64,000 nucleotides of DNA from Talpa occidentalis (GCF_014898055.3 NW_023604295.1:72318301-72382300); one strand, 5' to 3'. Shown: positions 12,489-24,564, counted from the first letter of the stretch. Made by a program: numbers and translations. The notes: generated from the letters alone by a model not told the origin.

Positions 12489-15289
12489 TTTCCATTATTT
12501 TTTATTTTAATCTTTCTAATAAAGAATACCTGTGGTTTATTCATCTGACAATCATAAGACTTCCATCATGTGAATCCTTTCAGACTCATAGGATGCTGAA
12601 ATTTGTCCAGTTATATTTTTTAAATGAAACTACATCTTAATTGGCCAGCATAGAGAATATTATCTTAATAAATATTTAATGGAGAGACGTTTTATCTTTT
12701 CACTAGACTTCATGTTCATCAGAAGAAGATAAATAAGAGTATTCAATACTTTGTTTATAACAGAAGATCACATGAAAGAATATATGAAAATATAAGTTGT
12801 GACCTTCACAGTTTGTCAGATAAATGAAGTTCATCATTTCATACTCTTTTCTATGTTTCATGCTGTTTTATATATAAAGGAAATAAATTAGCCATTAGTA
12901 ATGGTCATGCACAATCTATAATTAAAAAAAATAAATATTCTCAATATTTTCCTGAAATTTTAGAGTTCATGTTAATTAAAACTGAATGCTCTAAGTAATA
13001 TATTTAATGTAGAGTAGGTGGATATTTAAAAAATTAACTAATCCAACATTGGACTGTATTGGAAAACCATGGGTGGCTTGTTGTTGGGTGTGGTATGGTG
13101 ACATATACCTTTAGAGGTGAGGTTCTATATTTCTCAATCATACACAGTCTTGTAAACCATTATATTAATAAAAAAAGAATTTTATTTACTATACAGTTTT
13201 TAATTTTGTATTGCTCATTTAATTTTGTTCCATGAAAAAATGCATGCAATAATATGCAAATTTAAATAGAAATCAGTTGCTAATCATTTTGTATTTCTAC
13301 ACCAAAATTCTTTTAGTCATTTTTTTTATTTTGAGGTTCTCAACTTTCAAAATAATATTTAATGAAATCTAGATGCTATGATGAAAAATTGTGTCATATT
13401 TCTGTTATAGTTATAACATTTTCATTATGATAATAACAATGATTTTTCATTACTTAAAATTATTGATGATTGCATCACTTGGGACAATTGCAAACAAATG
13501 TATGATACAAACATCAGAAATATTCAAAAGATTTAATTGTATAGTTACTTTATTCTATCTCTAAGTTAAAACTTACATAGTTAAAATGAAAACACTTGTG
13601 GAAAAATCTTTTGAAGTAAGTGAAAGATTGATAATTAGATTTACTTTCATAAATAGAGACAGCTTAATAAAATCAAAGAAAATGATTGATATTATCAGTT
13701 AAAATATCTAGTTATTTTAAAGTTGTTGGTGGCAACATAAGAGGCATAACTGTAGATATTTTGAGCTCACATTGATACTCTCAGAGGTAGATGTCACTTT
13801 CTGCATGGTAACCAAGAAGTTAATATATTCTGAATAAAGAGCAGTGATATCACTCTAATCCTATTGTAGACAAAGCACTTTTTACTTATTAAACTTAATG
13901 AATGCAAAAAATCCTTGATAAATACATCATTATTTCCCATAAACAAACAATAGAGGAAACTAAGATATGAACCCAAGTTTTCTGAACATTTCATTTGTAC
14001 TTCACCATTCAAAATCTAGAAAGAAAAGTAATTTCTGGACATTAGAATCGATGAATGCATTTATACGTGCTTTATGTATAAGTTTAATATTAGTAAGCAA
14101 AAAAGACAATCACAATTGTAATATTTTCTTCAATTTAAAACAGTTTGGTTTTAACAATAGACCATCTTGTCTATGTATACTTCACACTGTATTTTTTCTC
14201 TGTTTCTAGATACCTTTCATTGCTATTACTTTCTACCCCCATATTTTCAAAAATATAGCTTTAATTGTATTCAAATTGTTTGAGTAGAGTTATAAACTTA
14301 ACATAAGATGTGTATTTGTAGTAATGTTGGTAAGATAGTGGTATTATTTTTCTTATTTATAGATATCCATTTCCTTTCCTGTTTGATTCTTCTTTTCCTC
14401 TTGCCCTGTATTTAAAAGAATGCTGATTTTCATCATAGAGGGTTTGACAGTGGTTTTCAATGCAAAAATGACAGTCCTTTCAAATTGTCAGCAGTCTTAC
14501 CAATCAATGCAGATGGCTACATGATCGATCCACTTATTGCAATCAGTATAGATTTTGAACAGAGCATCAGCTGTGCCACAATCTATTTGGCCAAAGAAAC
14601 TGCATCTATTTTTTTTTTTTTAGGTCCTATCTTTTAGAAAGGAAGGTGTTGGATTGAATACAAATTCAAAAAAAAGTCATTTAATCATTAGAGCAGTAGG
14701 CGATGAATGACAAGTAAACCTGTTGGGAAAGAAAGCCAAGTGCTCATAATGGTAGTAAAGTGGGACAAAACATTGGAAGGTTTTAATAAAAGCAATTGTA
14801 TCTAAGATAGCAATTCCTTTGCTAATTACTTAACATTTAGCTAAGTTCAATTAAAGATACTGAATATATGGGAAGGAATAATGCAAGTGATTGTAAGTGT
14901 AGATTCTTAGCTGTTTAACTCTGCTTTATAGCCTTCCTTCTAGACATTTTTCTGTTTTTTTTTTAAGCTATATTACAGAATGAAGATTTTAATCACATTC
15001 AATTTATTTTTATGAGTGTCTCTACAATTAATCTGTCATCAGGTATTCTATAACCACCAACCCTTAAATGAGTTTTTACAAGACTTTTTTCACATAGTGT
15101 CTCACTTCATATCCCAAATCTAGTTCTTGTTTTCAGAGGAAAAGCATTAAGCATGAAACTCATATGGAGAGTGAATAAAAAGTAAGGCTGTGGTGCAGGT
15201 ATGAGTGTCTTCAAGGAGGTTTTAGCCATTATAATAGTACTATATTGTGGGGATTCTTCAATCGCTTTTCTCTTCCATCCACCCATGCT
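12489..15289. other. AT-rich non-coding DNA, no repeat family recognised
   Basis: About 2.8 kb. The part at 14430-14620 is less AT-biased and contains no recognised repeat; it is discussed as a possible conserved element. Open frames of 60-80 codons here lack motifs. Confidence 0.5.
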
Positions 15290-15770
15290 TCTCCTTCTTT
15301 CTTCCTCCACTAGCTAAATCCATTATGTATATTGTTTTGGCATTGTTTCTCTATCTCTGGTTTCTCCTAATCTGTAATCCATTCTGCAAAATGCTGTTGG
15401 GATAATCATTCCAGGTCATACATCTGGTCAAAAATCTGTAAGAATTTTTCCTTTATTTTGAACAAACTGCAAATTTGTTTCAGAAACTAACTTTTGTAAA
15501 CTCTATCCTAACTCCACACCATATACCCTGAGGTTCTAGTGGAACAAAGGTGAACCATTCACCTTTTCACCAAATTTGACCTGTATTTTTTCGACTTCAT
15601 TGCTTTGCTTATTCAATTTCTCCTTTTTAGGAGACCTGTCTCTTTTGCTTGGGATCATAATACTACTGCCTATCCTCTAATTTATATGTCATCTCATCAA
15701 GGAAACATGCCCAAAAATCTAGCCTTTCATGTTTATATATGCCATGTAACATTGTCATATATATGCATAC
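15290..15770 (+). mobile_element. probable L2 (LINE-2) 3' end relic
   Basis: Landmarks appear in the order expected for the L2 3' region: ctgtaatccattctgcaaaatg, then a ggtcatacatctggtcaaa segment, a ccctgaggttctagtgg-like segment, cttgctttgc-like sequence, and finally atgtcatctcatcaaggaaacatgccc, read in parts. The copy is heavily diverged, has no open frame, and the family assignment is by eye. Confidence 0.5.
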
Positions 15771-16408
15771 TAAAATATTCAGTATAATGTAGTCCATATT
15801 TCAACTCTCATATTAAATAACTGTATCTTTTCTGTGTCTTATATTCAATTTACATGTTTTCTTATGATTATCTGAAATAACTAGGCAACTGTCCAAAAAG
15901 CAAATTATTTTCAAAAAATATAATTTATCTTTTAAGTGCTAGTGATTGTTCCTTACTTAGAATATTACTTTTCCATGGGAGATGTTACTTGTCATTATTT
16001 TTAGCAACTAGAATAGATGAACTAAAAATGAAAAATATTACATAATTTAAATGTTTTCTGTTACGATATTATTTTGACAAGGGAAAGGATTCTGGAATAG
16101 TCAACTCTTTGTTACTACAGCTTCAAGTAAAATATCAAAACATATTGATAATTTAGTAATTTTAAATGTTTACATTTGTATCTCTAAATCAGGAGTCAGT
16201 CAATTCTACACTATGGGTCAAATCCTGCTCATTGCCTGTTTATTTAAATCCAATTTTATTCAAATAAATATCTCCTCATTTATTAACATGTTTTCTACAG
16301 TTGCTTTCCTTGCACGTTGACAGAGCTGAGTAGTTGCAACAGAGATAATGTTGCCCATGAAGCCTAAAATAGTTATTTTACAGAAAAAGCTTACCAATAC
16401 CTGATTTT
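15771..16408. other. AT-rich non-coding DNA, nothing recognised
   Basis: No coding or repeat signal recognised. Confidence 0.5.
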
Positions 16409-16419
16409 TGTGCTATATA

Positions 16420-16693
16420 TATTTTTTAAAAGATTTATTTATTTTTATTTATACAATAGCTGGAGTACAGGTCAGAGGCACAGGAGGGTGAGAGGATTCA
16501 CCAGAGACAGAGTGGGGAGCAGAACAGGCAGACAGACCGAAAGCACTGCTGAGGGGAGTAGCAGGCACAACAGGAGAGGTCTGCCTCACCATGTGGGAAT
16601 CTCCCTGGCCGGCTGGGAATTGAATGGGTGCTGCAGAGGCTGCAGACAGTTTCACAGTGCTGCGCTCAACAAGCTGTGCCACTGGGGAGGCTC
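16420..16693 (-). mobile_element. tRNA-derived SINE
   Basis: It is flanked by the TSD tgtgctatata (16409-16419 and 16694-16704). On the minus strand it begins gagcctccccagtggcaca and ends in aaataaatctttt. Open frames of 107 and 77 codons on opposite strands are SINE shadows. Confidence 0.93.
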
Positions 16694-16782
16694 TGTGCTA
16701 TATAATATTTTTATATACAAAGAGACTGATTAGCTTTATATTTTTTTAAAAAGGAGGTCTCTACCTAGAATTTGTGATTTTA

Positions 16783-17048
16783 TTTTTAAAAAAGGTTTAT
16801 TTTTATTTCTGTATACAAGAAATGGGGTGTAGGCCAGAGGTGTGGAAGGTGAGAGGATTCACCAGAGAATGGGGAGCAGAACAGGCAAATCCACTGAAAT
16901 ACTAAGAGGAGCAGCAGAAGAGACACGAGATGTCTGCTGTGCCATGTGGTTCAGCTCCTGGCCAGGGATGGAGTGCATGCTGAAGTGCCTGATGATAACT
17001 TGATAATGCTGAGACTTTAACTCCTGAGCCACCAGGGAGGTCCATGAT
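16783..17048 (-). mobile_element. tRNA-derived SINE
   Basis: The TSD tttgtgatttta (16771-16782 and 17049-17060) bounds it. It lies in the same orientation as the previous SINE, only about 80 bases away, but has its own TSD, so the two are independent insertions. Confidence 0.93.
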
Positions 17049-17060
17049 TTTGTGATTTTA

Positions 17061-17713
17061 ATAATTATATATAACTTAAAAACCTTTCCTAAATTCTTCT
17101 CTAGGGTGAATAATGCCCTTCCCAAAATATTCTCATCTTAATCCCCAGAATCTATTAATACTTTACATACATAAAAATCAAGGTTTAATTACTTTTTTCA
17201 AAATGGCAATATTTTGAAGGGCAATTATCATAAAAGTCACCCGTCTGTTACAGCTTAGCATGGAAATACTTTAGCTTCTATTTAAAAAATGAAAATTGTT
17301 ATATGAAATGCAAAACAGGTAGCCCATGACCAAATGTTTGTTCAATACATGCCAGCAATTGGCCATTAACAAACTGCCTTGCATTAAATTACAATTAAGT
17401 GAGAAAAATTTCGTACTAATTTGAAATACTACTCAGCCTTCTTCTTTCTCCTAGACCACATTTACCTTTGAGCATATTGACATTCTTTAGTATCTGTGCA
17501 GTAAACTATATGTCTGACACATGTTAGCAAGATAACAGAGAAAATGATGCCTATTTGTCTATATTTTCAGGAAAGTAGATGCCTATGTAGACTTGGAAAA
17601 AACAAACAAAACTGGAAATTATTGGATGAAACCAGATAACTGTTTATTTCAGTCAGCTATAATGAAGCTTTCCAGCCCAGCCACCATTTTTACTATATAG
17701 CACCTATATCTCC

Positions 17714-17717
<4 letters not shown>
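17061..17717. other. non-coding DNA, nothing recognised
   Basis: No coding or repeat signal recognised. Confidence 0.5.
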
Positions 17718-17756
<39 letters not shown>

Positions 17757-17805
17757 CAGAGTGTGTGCATGTGTGTGTGTATGTGTGTGTATGGTGTGTG
17801 TACCA
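17718..17805. repeat. compound microsatellite (GA)n then (TG)n
   Basis: About 20 GA units with two gaca interruptions are followed by an interrupted GT tract. The minus-strand open frame across it is purely repeat-encoded (HTHTHT, LSLSLS). Confidence 0.95.
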
Positions 17806-17817
17806 ACATACACACAG

Positions 17818-17865
17818 CTTATTTTATACAAATAAATTTTTATACCTTATTTTATACAAATAAAT
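17818..17865. repeat. 28-base tandem duplication
   Basis: cttattttatacaaataaat occurs at 17818 and again at 17846, directly before the candidate LTR. Confidence 0.8.
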
Positions 17866-18498
17866 GTTGTGGCACTACCCAGGTGCTTCCCAGGTATAAT
17901 CTGAAGCTGGGTCCCAGATGCAGAGGGCAGAGAGAGTCCTGAGAAAGAGGCCAACTACTCCACATGGGTAGGAGGCAGTTCAAATGTTTAAATGAACAAG
18001 GAACTAGTTCTTGAGCAGCAATAAGATGAGTAGATTTCTGTACCCTCCCCCTTCAAATCTTTACAGATTTTTAGAGGCTTTTTGTTCAGTTATGTATCCA
18101 GTTTAGCCATCCTCAGCAACACATTGCACATCTCAAGGCTATATCCTTGGATCAGCTCTTTTGAGCCTACATTCCCTGGGGAGGGTGATGAAAAGCCTCT
18201 GATTGCCCAAAGGACATGGTTATATATAGGGCACATTCCAAGGGGCAAGGCTACAAGACACATTCCAAGGGGAGGGGATGAGAAGCCTCTGCCCAGATCT
18301 AGTGGCAGATTAAACAGGCAGCCATGTTCTTTTGTTTGCCTTCCTCACAATCATATACTTATATAAACATTGATATATTACCTACACAATTACATATTTA
18401 TTTATGTTCCTTTTGGTGTGGAGACTTGGCAGCCTATATCCTTAGGTTAGCCGAAAGGCATATATTTATGTCTTTCTCCTAATTCTTCATGTACAACA
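17865..18498 (-). mobile_element. candidate solo LTR of an endogenous retrovirus
   Basis: The block starts tgttgt and ends acaaca, a 6-base inverted repeat with the TG...CA ends expected of LTRs, and is 634 bases long. On the minus strand there is a TATA-like ctatatataa (about 18216-18225) mid-element, followed by a GC-richer region. Two related copies of a cattcc..ggggaggg..gatgaaaagcctctg segment lie about 90 bases apart, like U3 enhancer repeats. No TSD and no internal retroviral genes are visible. The strand is inferred from the TATA position. An unrelated repeat remains possible. Confidence 0.45.
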
Positions 18499-20172
18499 TT
18501 ATTTAATCAGATTTGATCTCAAGATCTCTTTCTGTTATGTCTTTGTGTCACTAATATTTTTTACATTTTTCACACTTCTCTATAGATCTAGTTCCACCAA
18601 TATGTGAATTTCTTTTAATGTATACCATATAATCTTTCAATTTCCAGTAGCAACACCAAAGAACCTGGTTAGGAGTTTCACAAAATGCTTATAGTACACA
18701 TGGATTAGTTCCTGATTGCTACATTTTATTGTATCATTTATTCAATAAATTTAGTAGCACTTGAGATTTAAATCATTATCTTCTCAATATCAAGCATTAT
18801 GAAATAATCATTAGCTGTATGTTCTCACAAAATTCATTTCCTGATATTTTTCAACTTCTTTTGTTTCTCCTTCATTGTAATGGACTACTTTGGAAATGCC
18901 ACTATTAAATATATGATGCACAAACAGTGAAGTCACCAGAGTATAGTGAAATATGCTAAGTAGATGTTTTAGACCATAAAGAATGGTTACTTCAGTTAAT
19001 GTGAGTTTATTGAGGACAGTAAGAAAAAGGAAAAGCTGTTTTCACTGACATCAGAAGGACACAGGGCAGAGAGTGTTTTGGTTAAACAACAGTGTGGATC
19101 TGCTTCTATCCTTAGCTGCTACACTACTCCGCCATCAATGGGTGATAGGCCATGTACCAGTCTCCATCAGAGGAAACTCCTCTCATGCGTGTTACCCTAG
19201 AATAAGATGCTTGCTCAAGGAGGTGGCATATTGATGCTGAAAACACAGGAGACTTTTTATAAATCACCTTTCATAATCAGGCTGTCAGCATGACCACACT
19301 TGCATTTTGCAGATAGATGAAAATAACTAGTAAACACTGCAAAATTCTTTCAGTGCATTGGATACAAAATTTCTTTATATTTTCCTGTAAAAAATATACT
19401 AGTAGATAAATAAATGAAAATATTTTTTGCAAAAACACTGGAACGAAAATTGCCTCTGCACACATTCTACACGGAGTGATATTTCATTGAAATGAAAAGT
19501 CATATAGTATTAGTGATCAACTGTAATGATTAGAACAGGCCATGTAATTTCTCCTCTCATAATTTAATAAAATGCAAAAAATCAGTCTAAGAACATTTGA
19601 GAAAAATACTTTTGATATTTGGAAAATAGTGCTTAAAAAATGAACAAGAGTGATGTAAGGCAACTTCGCTACATGTGGCCTTCTAAAATATACATATGTG
19701 GATGTCTTTGGAGACTCTGCTTGCCAGAGAAAGGCTAAATTGTCAGTGATTTAATTGCTCCAGGGATTGCAAAGGTGATCTTGTAGTTTGCCTCCAGTGA
19801 CAGGTGCTATCCCTTTATTATAATTTGAACCCCTGGGTGTTAAAACATTCATGGCTTTTCTATTAGAAAATCTGCATATTCCTCCAGTCATGTTTATTCA
19901 TAGTCTTGTGATGAGTTGCAGACAAGCTCACAGAGAACTTAAGGGCTTGGCATTTTATTCAGAAATTACTCCCTTCACCCAAAAGCAAAAAAGAGTAAGC
20001 TCATCTACATTTATATTTTAAATATTCATTAAATATTTTGTTAGTATTTTGAATCTTTTAAATTAAAATATGATGTGAATTGTCACACTTACTAATGAAA
20101 TTTTCTCTTAGCAATTAGTATATAGAAAATACACATGGAACGTGTGTGTTGAACTGTTTTTAAAATGTGTGC
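18499..20172. other. non-coding DNA, nothing recognised
   Basis: Unique-looking sequence. The section at 19660-19960 is less AT-biased than its surroundings and is discussed under findings. No exon structure seen. Confidence 0.5.
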
Positions 20173-20186
20173 ACAGCAGAGGGCAT
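20173..20186 (+). promoter_or_regulatory. CTCF-like core motif
   Basis: acagcagagggcat matches CCASYAGRKGGCRS except at the first and last positions. It lies in the same orientation as the motif at 11516. Confidence 0.25.
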
Positions 20187-20569
20187 CATTGCTTTTATTC
20201 AAATCTTCTCTAGAAATTTCTTTTTAAAGTGAGTTTTATTTTTTAACTTTTTTTCATAAACATTACTCATCTTTTGCTTTAATATTTATAAAACATGTTT
20301 AAACATTATTATTCATCCAAGTATACTGAACAGGCAGGAATATTATAATTAAATGAGAATTAAAACAAGCAAACCATTTTAATGACTTTCTTACTAGCAA
20401 CTTAGATCCCTTCATAATTTTGACCCCTTTTTCTCCTAACTTGGGAAAATACCTACTGTATATGTTTTTCTATATTCTTGCTCAAGAGAATTTATAAACA
20501 TTTTCTTTAATTACTCTTGGGCTTTTTTTTTTTTTTTCCAGCCTCCTTTGTATTCTAGTTACACAGAGT

Positions 20570-21440
20570 AAATTCTTGGAAAGAACACTGGTTAAGGCAT
20601 TTGGAAGATATTTATTGAATGTCAGAGTTAAAGGACCAGTTTTAGCCTTACGTGAGATCATTTTTAGCAGGGAGAAAGTTGGAAATGCATATGATGACCA
20701 TTCAATGTTTTGCAGAGCAGAAGAGGGGACATCCCAGGACCTCCAAAACTGCCTGCTCTAAATGGGTTCTGCCATCCACAGCATACAGACAAAACATATT
20801 CCAGTGTATAAGGCCATCAATGGAAAACATCTTTAATGCAATTGGTTTGCAATAGAAAGGAGAGAAAGAATATAGTTTCCAAATCAAGCACCCGCACTTA
20901 CTCATCCTCTCATGGCAAAATACCCAGCCAAACAGGGTTGGCCCAGAGCAGGGAAGCTGAAGTTCTTGCCACAAATCTAATGCAACTTCTGGTGATGATC
21001 CATAGGAAAGGGGCAGAAGGGGCCCCAAATCTGGAAGGAAAAGAACATAATCAAAATCAAGATAAAGGCTGCCATTATCAGGCTTCCCATGGGTCTCTCT
21101 CCCACATCTGTTTCAAGTGTCCTTCCAAGTCCCTGGTGCAAGCCCAAGGCCAAGAAGCAAGTGTGACTTCTTCCTCAAATGTTCTGTTCCATGTGCCTCC
21201 TCCAGCCTTATTCTTTTCCCATCTCTCACTGCTTCTTCTCCTTTCCTCAGTCTTTTCTAGTTTCACCTCTCTTCCCTTTTCTAGTTCCACACTTCCTTAG
21301 GGTATGACAGAGAACTTACATTGTTGCAAATGGGGTGAGTTCCATGCCCCAAAGTGCTAAAAGGACATCTCAGATGTGTCCCCACAAACAATGGAGAGCG
21401 GAATGATATGGACAAATGGTGACAGCTTAGTGAAAATATA
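20570..21440. other. GC-richer block with overlapping open frames, unidentified
   Basis: This interval is clearly less AT-rich than its neighbours. It holds a 154-codon frame (plus, 20836-21300) and a 108-codon frame (minus, 20702-21028). Neither shows a domain I recognise. The plus frame ends in a Ser/Leu/Phe-rich stretch encoded by a pyrimidine-rich tract (21220-21295), which argues against real coding. It could be an old LTR or internal piece of an endogenous retrovirus, a decayed retrocopy, or unique sequence. Confidence 0.3.
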
Positions 21441-22104
21441 AAGAATCTAAAAAGTTAATCAGGCATTAGGATAAGCCTTCTTATATTTCCAAAGGAAATC
21501 AAAAAGGAATGATGGGACTATTTTTATATAAAGACAGATATTAAGAGATAAGTAAAAGGTTATTTATTCTATATGGATTTAAGTATTCTGGTACAAAAAG
21601 TAAATATGATCAAATTAAAAAAAAACTAGAAAAATATCTGAAAGCAAGCAATGCCACTAGTAGTTTTCTCTTTTCTTCAAATGTTTCTACATGATGTGGT
21701 TGTAGCTTTTAAATATTGAAACTCCTGGGTGATTATTCCTTCAACATGAAGTAAAATATTTATGGCAACAACTAAAAAAACATAAGGAATTGGGTGAGTG
21801 GAGGCAGAGGTGTAAGAGTAGCATATTCTTAGGAGAATGCACAAGGAACCCAGTAAGTTATAATAAGCTTTTGTCAGGGAGAATATAAATCCTTTTAGAA
21901 AATGTGTCTCAATAGCAATTCACCTAGGAGATCTTTTTCAATTGTCTTTAACTAAAAGAGATATTTCCTGTTACAGAAAGGTGTGCTTATTATATAATCT
22001 TATTCTTATACTTTCATTTTTTCCTATTAAATGATAAGCTCCATAAGAGTGCTGATCTATGAATACATCTCATTCAGTGGTTAGTTCTGTGCTTTGAAAA
22101 GAAG

Positions 22105-22106
<2 letters not shown>

Positions 22107-22182
<76 letters not shown>

Positions 22183-22185
22183 CAT

Positions 22186-22211
<26 letters not shown>
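22107..22211. repeat. compound microsatellite (CT)n then (CA)n
   Basis: About 37 CT units with one interruption are followed by about 12 CA units. The minus-strand open frame through it (Arg-Glu and Val-Cys runs) is a repeat artefact. Confidence 0.97.
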
Positions 22212-22216
<5 letters not shown>

Positions 22217-22429
22217 TGGTTCTTAAAATGTATCTATTGACTGGATTATGATAATTAAACATGTTCCTTTTAAAAATAATAAATTTCAAAGTGCCAAGAG
22301 TAGTACAGGTACTTCTTACCCCAGTTTTGTTGTTAATTAGCTTTGTCATATTAATTAAGTAATTTAACATTTCTGAACCTCACTTTAACTGAACTATAAT
22401 GGAATTGAAGTTTTTAATAACATATTTGA

Positions 22430-22565
22430 TCGTTTAATATGTGTCAGACACTGGGAGAAGACATTTATGTATATGAACTAATTCACTTTCACAACAATCC
22501 TATGAGATAGTGTGATAATTATCTGCATTTATTTCAGGATCCCTGAGGTTACTTGAATCACGGTG
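22430..22565 (-). mobile_element. MIR relic
   Basis: In reverse orientation it follows the MIR 3' half: atgtgtcagacactgg, then cactttcacaacaatccta, tgagatag, and a ttatctgcattt-type segment. These match the tgtgccaggcactg, ctcacaacaaccctatgaggtag and tattatccccatttt positions of the family. Confidence 0.7.
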
Positions 22566-23464
22566 TTAAATAATTTAACATACATCACACCCATCAATAG
22601 TATCTGAAGGGGCTACCATCAAGATTCCATCTCAGTTCTTATTTTAAAACATATTCTTTAATATCTTTCCACCTCTGAAAAGCTATAGATCTATATAAAG
22701 AAAGAGAGAGAAAAAATAGCCTAGTTATTGCTCACTAAGAAGTCAATTGCCCTGCAGTGTGTCTGTCCTCTGGATATGATATTTTTTAATTATTAATTTT
22801 GGAAAACAACATCAATTTGCTCCACTATTTGAGGTTTAAAATTTGGCTAGCCTAAAATTTGAAAGGGAATATATTTTATTCATTTAAACTGTGAAAGCTG
22901 ACTAGAATAAGTATTCACACATAATCTCCACAATAGACTCACAAATGCTTTATCTTAAAGATCCTTTTCTGTTACCTTCAGGAAGAGAACAAGAGCATCT
23001 CCTTGCTGATTCATTTTGTAAAACGTAAGTCACTGCCCTTCACAAAGGGGGGAAAACGATGTATAAAAAAAAGCCATGAACACTATTCAAATTCATTGCC
23101 TCTTCCAGGTGTGGGTAATTGAGTTGCCTCAAGATCAATATGAAACTGCCTACAATACAGAAAGTCAATAGCTACTTCCAAAGTAAGGTCTGTCTAGGTA
23201 TCTATAAAAGCAAACCTCCAGCCACTGCTTCAGAGCAAATCTAAATCTGCATAACAAAACATGGAGCAAATTCCATAAGCAGCAACTCCTTTAGCAACTG
23301 ACTTTGAGATTAAAAAGTTTACAGAGACCCCATTGAGCAAATACCTTTCCTTTGATGTTTTCTGTACCTTAAAGTCATATTGAATGAGTCACATATTCAT
23401 TTTTGATAATTCCCTCTAAAATCTCATTTAAAAAGCAAGGTCACTGTCAACTTTTTATCCGTGG
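22566..23464. other. non-coding DNA, no repeat recognised
   Basis: The stretch from about 22900 to 23340 has balanced composition and no repeat resemblance. No exon could be defined. Confidence 0.45.
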
Positions 23465-23570
23465 GTTCTAAAAAGTACTTCAAAGAAAAAGTGGAACAAA
23501 TGATACATACCTGAAACTTATATTTTATAATGCAATGTTGCTTCAATAAACCTTTCTTTTTTGAAAAGTT
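23465..23570 (+). mobile_element. possible old L1 3' UTR end
   Basis: It contains acctgaaacttatattttat and atgcaatgttgcttcaataaa, which resemble the last part of old L1 3' UTRs (cctgaaactaatata..., then a tcaataaa end). The match is short. Confidence 0.4.
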
Positions 23571-24304
23571 GACAAAGGACTATGAAAAGCATTCTCCAAA
23601 ATTTGGGTTATTTTAATATAAGTGAGACTCATCCTGAACACCCCACACAGATTTTAAAAAAAGAAAGAAAAAAAAATAGGACAATGAAACTAATTTTTAC
23701 TTGAAAAAAAAGAATTGCATTTTTGTCTTACTATAACAATGAAGCTATTGCAAAATAATGTCTTTATTAATAAAGAATTGAAAAGAAATATGATATAAAT
23801 ATAATCCCAAAATAAGTGTTTTTTGAAACTGTGATCTTCAAGAAAATACTGGTCATTCTTAGGAATAAAAGATACTGCCAGTTTTCTCAACAAAAGTGTT
23901 CCAAAGTTTGCCAATGAAAGAACTTCATATTGGAATTGGTAATTGATATTTATAGTGCTGACTTTTATCCTAAGCCACCTTCAGTGAAGATCTCTTGTTC
24001 CACTGCAATACCACCTGGTCACTGGGGAGATAGGTGACAAGAGGATTGCTTCCTCTACAAAGGTCTGAATACTTTGTATGTCACACAGCCCACTTAAGCC
24101 AAGTCTTCACAGGCCAAGAAATCAAAATAAGCAACACATACAAAGAATACTGTGCAAATACAGACTATTATTGTACATTAAATTCTCTAGGTGCTTTCCA
24201 AAGCCCAAAGACCCATGATTTTGTTATTCCTGTCCTGTATCTAAAAGGTAGCAGTAGAATATCAATATGCATTTTTAAAGGTATTCCAAAGGCACAGGGA
24301 TTCT
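23571..24304. other. AT-rich non-coding DNA, nothing recognised
   Basis: The 165-codon plus-strand frame that starts at 24034 runs into the following SINE and its second half is SINE sequence. It is not a gene candidate. Confidence 0.5.
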
Positions 24305-24564
24305 TTTTTTTAAGATTTATTTATTTATGCATACAAGAACTGGGGTACAGGCCAGAGGTGTTGGGGGTCAGAGGATTCACCAGAGACAGTGAGGAGCAGA
24401 ACAGGCAGATTGACTGCAATATACTGCAGAGGGGAGCAGTGGGTGAGCCAGGAGAAGTCTGCTGCACCATGTGGGTAGCTCCCTGGCCAGGGATCGAACT
24501 CGCACTGCAGTGGCTGCGGACAGCCCCATAGGTTGCGTCCCAACCCCTGCACCACCAGGGAGCC
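24305..24564 (-). mobile_element. SINE, first of an adjacent pair
   Basis: On the minus strand it begins ggctccctggtggtgcaggg and ends aaataaatctta. It is preceded by cacagggattctt, which recurs after the second SINE. A run of ten C separates it from the second SINE. Confidence 0.92.

Noticed and set aside
20836..21300. 154-codon plus-strand open frame as a gene
   Set aside because: No recognised domain, a Ser/Leu/Phe low-complexity end from a pyrimidine tract, an overlapping long frame on the other strand, and no exon signals. Kept only as an unexplained block.
22074..22370. 98-codon minus frame with Arg-Glu repeats
   Set aside because: Encoded by the (CT)n(CA)n microsatellite.
24034..24531. 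165-codon frame as a protein gene
   Set aside because: Its second half (the RFIYLCIQELGYRPEV part) is antisense SINE sequence shared with many other places in the window.
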